64,000 bases of DNA. Origin: Mesorhabditis belari (taxonomy: Eukaryota > Nematoda > Chromadorea > Rhabditida > Rhabditidae). Below, one piece after another: positions 59,901-64,000 of this stretch. Location: assembly GCA_958450365.1 (NCBI GenBank), contig CAUEEP010000743.1, positions 4,084,001 through 4,148,000 on the forward strand, written 5' to 3'. Every line of letters starts with the position of its first letter. The stretch's first letter is position 1. Under the pieces are notes generated by a model. The model saw only the letters and a program-made list of their open reading frames with translations. It had not been told where the DNA came from and did not search any database. Both the position numbers and the translations under genes were made by a program.

Positions 59901-62900
59901 ACCAAAAAAAATTAGCTCCTGAAAGCAACTCTACAACGAGAAATGGGGCCCGACAAGGAGTAAAATAGACGTTTTTTTTGATCTGTTTTCGCACTTAGGT
60001 GTTCCTATTTTGCGCAGATCACAACCTGCTTCCACATTTCTCTATCCCTTGCTATTGTCATCCAGTGTTTCCTAGCTTGATTGTTCCTGGTTCGAAGTCT
60101 TCGACTTGCTGGTGCTGGTGGTGGTTGCACTCCAACCATCCTTTCTCTGACCGTCTCTGCCACTCTTGTGCTCCACCTCGTTGCTGGCCTTCCGATGGGC
60201 CTCTTCTGGTCTCGTGGTAGCCACTCTGTGATCCGTATCGTCCATCTGTTGTTTATTCTTCTGGCTACGTGGCCGGCCCATCTGAGTCTTTTTCTCTCAA
60301 TCACTTCCACAAAGTAGACAAAATAAAATAGACGTTTTTGATCCTCTTTGACAAAGCTGTAACTTTTTACTGAATCAATATTTTTGAATAATCTTTTGGG
60401 ATTTAAAGATAAAAAAATATGTATTATTTTTTTTTTATTTTTTTTGGGTTTTTTTTGGGGGGGGTGTTTTGGGGGGGGGTTTGGGGCTTCTGTTTTTCTT
60501 ATTTATTTTTTCTTTTCTTTTTTAAGGGTGTTATTTAAACAGGAGGAAAAAAGAACGAGACAAGTCATCAAGATAACGCTCGTCCACACGTTGCAAAGAT
60601 TGTTCAGGAAAAACTCGAAGAGTTGGGCTGGGAAACTCCCGCATCCGCCATATTCTCCGGATATTTCTCCTTCGGATTACCATTTATTTCGCTCAATGCG
60701 AAGCCATTTGGCCGGAAACAAGTTCACAGAAGTTCAAGAGGTCGAAAAATGGATAGCCGACTTCTTTGCCTCAAAACAAGCCAATTTTTACGCGGAGGGA
60801 ACTCATTCTTTGCATGGAAGATGGAAACAAATAATGTTAACAAATGGTGAATATATTGTTGATTGAGCTGTTAAACTGTTGGTTTTAAAATAAAGAGTTG
60901 TTATCTTAAAAACGCGCATTTATAACTGGACAACCTAATATTTATAAAATTTTACATTTCAAAGCTATTGATTTTAACCAAAGTTTATTGAACTTTTTTT
61001 ATAGGAACAACTTAAAGGGGGGGGGTATTAATCGCGGCCGGGTGACCAGAAAAAAATTTTTACGGCAATCACCTGTTTTTTTATTTTAATATCGTTGATT
61101 TTATTATAAAAAGAATAAAAATCACCCGGCTAGAGTGATTTGATGGGTTTACAAATTTTTGGAGACACTGCAAGGCTTGGAGAAACACAAGTTCGTCCCC
61201 TCACCCCCCTTTAAGTTTCTATAATTAATAAAAGTTTATTTTTTTAGTTTCATTTAAGTTTTATTATATGGAAAAAAGATTATTTAAAAATAATGATTCA
61301 GTAAAAAGTTCTAGCTTTGTCAAGGAGGGTTAAAAACATCTATTTTACTCCTTGTCGGGCCGCATTTCTCGTTGTAGAGTTGCTTTCAGAAGCTAATTTT
61401 TTTTTGGTCATCAATATTCATCATGAGATCTATCGAATATGATATCACTCATCCCAAGGGATCATCTTAACTTTGAATCATTCCCTTGTTAGTCACGAGG
61501 TCAAAGGTTCAATCCAGCTGACTATCGAATATGATATCACTCATCTCAAAAGATCATCTTAACTTTAGATCATTCCCTTGTTAGTCACGAGGTCAAAGGT
61601 TCAATCCAGCTGACTAGATCTCGACATCTCTTTTTTCCCATATATGAGTGTATGTTTTTTTTTCTTCCTTACATTTAAGCTTGTGCTTATCTATTGTTTG
61701 TAGCAAATTATTCGTAAATATTTTTTTTTTAAAAACCTTGTTGTTCTTTCATCAAGTTTTGAATCAAACATCTCTTTTCTGGCGTCTCTTCCATCTTCTC
61801 CATGTTCGGCCATTTCACCAACTCTAGAATTTTATATTTTTTATTATTTTATTTATAGATTTACTTTGCAAATACCTTATAAACACTTGTTCTAGATTGT
61901 TAATTGATAAACCAAAAGATGAGACGCCGAAAAGATTTTGTGAGTCTTCGAGATGAGCAAAAAGCTTTGAAAAAGCAGCCTGGCTCTCTTGCGGGAGGGT
62001 GATTTCAATCTATAAACAAAAGAAATTTCTTCAATTTCTGCAATTTCTTCAATTTCTGCAATTTCTTTTGAAATTCACTTGTTTCCCATGAAAACGTGTC
62101 AATGTTGCGGTAGATACGAATAGTTTCACTTCCTGAATTTCATTTCCTTATAATATTGGGTTGTCCAGTTATGAATGCGCGTTTTTACTATTTTGTAAGT
62201 TTCTCAAGACATTGAACAGATGTATATGAGTGTTATACATCATTCGAGAGCTGAAGATCTCCTCTACATTTCGAAATAAAAAGTTTTTGAATTTGTATCA
62301 GCTTTTGGGCAAATTGACTGCACAGAAGAAGAGGTGGCCAAAAAATGGAAAGTGGCCTTTGGATCAAGTTTTGGCTCCGCTCAAATTGAGTTAACCGTTT
62401 GATTTTTGGCCAATAGATATATCAATACAACTCTTTTTAAAATATAACAGTTTCAGAGCATCTTTACTTTTCTTTTCTTTTCTGGGCGGTTATTTTACAC
62501 CATAAAGCTTGAGGAATAGCTAAGCTGAAATGGGTTTTTTCGAAAACAACCTCTCCCTTTGTGCAGTCAATTTCCCAAAAAGTTGAATGAATTCAAAAAC
62601 TTTTTTATTCCAAAATGTAGAGGAGATCTTCAGCTTTCGAATGATATATAACACTCATATAAATCTGTTCGATATCTTGAGAAATTTACAAAATAGTAAA
62701 AAACGCGCATTCATAACTGGACAACCCAATACTTTTCATTAAAACCAACCTTGAGTATGTCTAGCCCGCTACTCTCTCGCAAACTCTTATCCTCCATTAC
62801 AATTGTCAGCACATATCCTGTTCCAAATCTATCAAATATTTATTTCATTTTCTTCCTTTTCTTCCTTTTCAGCTTTCTTCCTTTTCAACTTTCTTCATTT

Positions 62901-64000
62901 TTTACCTCCTTTTCAAGAATTGCGAACTTCCCGATGCGACATCTCTTCCACGAACCATTATTATTATCCGATCCCCAAGTGATTCTGCTTCATCCATATA
63001 ATGAGTTGTAAAAAGGATTGTTCTGTAATATTATATAGAAAATGATTGTTTAATTGTTACTCTTGAATACCTATTCTTTTTCTCAATATCCAACATTCTT
63101 TGTACATCTTGTCGTGCTCCTGTATCCATTCCAGCCGTCGGTTCATCCAACATTACAACTCTAGATGAAAGAAATTCCCTACAATTTTCGGTACTTTCCC
63201 TTTAACGGGGAGGGAACGGACGGAATTTCCTTCTCTGCACCTTATTTAGACTCAGGAAAGTCAATTCTACAACAACCATTCATTTCACTCAAACATGAGC
63301 TTATTGATAAAAGGCAATCGATTCAGCGGGAGTACCAGGTGGCCAAAAAGCCTTGATTTCCTCGAGAATTGCATCAAACGGGTCCACACCGCGTGCCAAG
63401 TTGAGACGCCACACTCCCTTCGTGTGTCCGTATTTTTCGTGCTCGTGTTTGCGGATAAGAGGGTGTAATCTTATCTATAGGAATTTGGTTTCTTATCTCT
63501 ACAAATTTGGTTCCTTATCTCTAAGAATTCGGTTCCTTTTCTCTTTAAATCTGGTTCCTTATCTCTCTAAATTTGGTTCAACACATAAGAGGGTGTAAGG
63601 CCGGCGTATCACGTAGTTCCCAGTTCACCTGCGGTGGGCCAAAAAAAATTCGAAAGCCAGACGAAACACGGGTTAACGAAAGGGGAAAAATGTGTTTCGT
63701 TGATCCGTGTTTCGTCTGGCTTGCGAGTTTTTTTTGGCCCACCGCAGGTGAGCTGGGAAGCCATGTGCTGCATTGTTTCCCGGAAAAGTTTTTTAAATAT
63801 GTTGTTCACTTTAAATGACAATCTAAATAAGGTGGAGAGAAAATAATTCCGCCCCCGTTATAGGAAAAGCACCCAATTTTCGATTGATTTACTTTGAATC
63901 TCCAATTAGTGCCATTGCTAAACAAAGTTTTCTTTTCATACCACCGGATAAAGCCATTGAGTTCTGGAAGTAAGATTAGGATAAAAACAAATTAAAGTCA
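53946..64000 (-). CDS. ABCA-type ABC transporter (CED-7/ABT class), C-terminal half; 5' end off window
   Basis: ABCA proteins are full transporters that move lipids across membranes; C. elegans CED-7 acts in corpse engulfment. The window covers the end of NBD1 to the stop. NBD1: signature LSGGMKRKL (near 63900), Walker [13 protein letters not shown] (63100-63160), H-loop TTHYMDEAE (near 62980). TMD2: exons from about 59490 down to 56315, including the large extracellular part (59075-59310, 57843-58110). NBD2: Walker [12 protein letters not shown] (near 55810), CPQFD Q-loop (near 55655), FSGGQKRK (near 55400), Walker [12 protein letters not shown] (near 55335), H-loop SHSMDECE (near 55020). 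The last exon is 53946-54098, ending ...LSGQQEENL. The frame between the Q-loop exon and the signature exon is irregular (see findings). Which ABT/CED-7 member it is was not resolved. Confidence 0.9.
54235..54580 (+). repeat. tRNA-like dispersed repeat (family B), two copies in ABCA last intron
   Basis: 'AGCCAAGAAACCCGCCTAA(T/C)GGGTTTC...' is followed by a GCGCAGTCGG(G)AGTGCGC block, at 54238-54375 and again at about 54478-54575. Only the first copy has the B-box (CGGGTTCGATCTACC). The leader matches the pat-3 intron copy at 33775. Confidence 0.62.
57410..57472 (+). repeat. 10-bp tandem repeat TTGTTTTAAT
   Basis: Six perfect units in an intron of the ABCA gene. Confidence 0.93.
58437..59020 (+). 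repeat. 17-bp satellite, about 34 copies
   Basis: Unit CTCGGCCATGTCGGCCA repeated almost without variation for ~584 bp. It is GC-rich in an AT-rich region. The unit contains GGCC palindromes (CGGCCATGTCGGCCA). Because 17 is not a multiple of 3 and no stop occurs, it creates long artificial frames on both strands. It lies between two TMD2 exons of the ABCA gene. Confidence 0.97.
59531..59640 (+). pseudogene. tRNA-like 5' half (Ser/Leu-type A-box)
   Basis: CATAGCCGAGTGGCTAAGAGC is a good A-box/D-arm; no clear B-box follows. The downstream 'gatagatctcatcatgaatatgat' is also found near 61420, next to the B-box repeats there. Confidence 0.5.
60005..60310 (-). pseudogene. Non-LTR retrotransposon ORF fragment (reverse-transcriptase C-terminal region)
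   Basis: Minus-strand frame with [24 protein letters not shown] and [19 protein letters not shown], the widely recognised tail of endonuclease/RT-type LINE proteins (RW.GHV..., GRP..RW). It is 5'-truncated. Short direct repeats TAAAATAGACGTTTTT flank it (59960 and 60329), consistent with a target-site duplication from a truncated LINE insertion. Confidence 0.8.
60540..60938 (+). pseudogene. Broken mariner transposase, C-terminal part plus right TIR
   Basis: One frame begins near 60577 with [20 protein letters not shown], a mariner catalytic-domain segment. A second frame continues with [16 protein letters not shown] and the C-terminal [11 protein letters not shown], so a frameshift lies near 60640. 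The N-terminal half and left TIR are absent. The right end (AACGCGCATTTATAACTGGACAACC, to about 60938) matches the ends of the short element at 62156-62729. Not functional. Confidence 0.88.
61434..61615 (+). repeat. Tandem 91-bp repeat with tRNA B-box
   Basis: Two units (CGAATATGATATCACTCATC...) each end in 'gttagtcacgaggtcaaaggttcaatccagctgac', which contains GGTTCAATCC. They look like tRNA 3' halves duplicated in tandem, in the ABCA intron. Confidence 0.7.
62156..62729. mobile_element. Mariner-derived MITE in ABCA intron
   Basis: Ends TTGGGTTGTCCAGTTATGAA / TTCATAACTGGACAACCCAA with ~115-bp inverted arms and TA on both sides. The termini match the right end of the mariner remnant at 60540-60938. 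The interior is non-coding. Confidence 0.85.
63476..63590 (+). repeat. ~28-bp tandem repeat TTTGGTTCCTTATCTCTA
   Basis: About four imperfect units of 'aa(t)ttggttccttatctcta' in an intron of the ABCA gene, flanked by copies of 'ataagagggtgtaa'. Confidence 0.8.
63612..63764. repeat. Foldback element in ABCA intron
   Basis: Arms CCCAGTTCACCTGCGGTGGGCC and GGCCCACCGCAGGTGAGCTGGG, with inner pairing through 'gccagacgaaacacg' and complement. ~155 bp, non-coding. Confidence 0.85.

Larger units (their letters stand above)
59873..61430. mobile_element. Palindromic element carrying nested insertions, in ABCA intron
   Basis: Arms of ~100 bp ('attgatgaccaaaaaaaatt...caactctacaacgagaaatg...ccgacaaggagtaaaatag') at 59890-59972 are inverted at 61330-61415. 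Inner arm pieces at 60320-60395 pair with 61265-61340. The interior holds a non-LTR fragment (60005-60310) and a mariner remnant (60540-60938). Confidence 0.75.

Noticed and set aside
60384..60866. Single intact 160-residue protein
   Set aside because: Its first part is poly-T/poly-G sequence; the rest is a frameshifted mariner transposase fragment.
1..64000. Horizontally acquired or bacterial-type gene cluster
   Set aside because: Every recognisable gene is a spliced animal gene of nematode type; no intronless foreign cassette was seen.

Overview
The window is nuclear DNA from a nematode, most probably a rhabditid related to Caenorhabditis. Genes are broken into short exons by many small introns (often 40-60 bp) with T-rich acceptors, mostly TTTTAG. 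Several start codons sit directly behind an acceptor-like AG, as expected for SL trans-splicing. Reconstructed proteins match animal families and, in several cases, nematode genes. The sequence alone does not fix the genus. All exon models were built by eye from splice sites, reading phase and family motifs, without transcripts or searches.

Layout. Eleven protein genes are supported: odr-4 (partial, minus, 66-964); an IGF2BP/IMP-type four-KH RNA-binding protein (plus, 2429-5198); a leucine-rich-repeat membrane protein (plus, 7438-9855); mitochondrial pyruvate carrier 1 (minus, 10509-11383); a PHF12-like protein with two PHD fingers, AT-hooks and an FHA domain (plus, 12799-19479); unc-119 (plus, 21476-23296); a small secreted cysteine-rich protein (plus, 25009-25403); a peroxisomal-type acyl-CoA thioesterase (plus, 26032-29071); integrin beta pat-3 (minus, 30640-36285); a divergent membrane adenylyl-cyclase-like protein (minus, 40499-51717); and an ABCA-type ABC transporter running off the right end (minus, 53946-64000). 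The genes are not functionally linked and no operon is evident. From memory, the C. elegans orthologues of odr-4, imph-1, unc-119 and pat-3 lie on chromosome III, so the window may be a piece of that linkage group.

Introns and intergenic DNA are rich in non-autonomous DNA transposons (palindromic or TIR elements of 150-1000 bp), short-period tandem arrays, a 17-bp satellite of about 34 copies, and at least three sets of degenerate tRNA-like sequences that look like SINEs or tRNA pseudogenes. One ABCA intron holds a nest of a palindromic element, a non-LTR retrotransposon fragment and a broken mariner transposase. Another intron of the same gene holds a short element with the same mariner ends.

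The most notable biology is the adenylyl-cyclase-like gene. Its 12-helix architecture and two cyclase domains are intact, but a metal-binding aspartate of C1 and the catalytic Asn and Arg of C2 are replaced, which suggests a pseudo-cyclase. Other items are a 228-bp tandem exon duplication in the PHF12-like gene, a splice-phase anomaly in pat-3, and a misplaced Walker-B copy with a frame break in the ABCA second nucleotide-binding domain.
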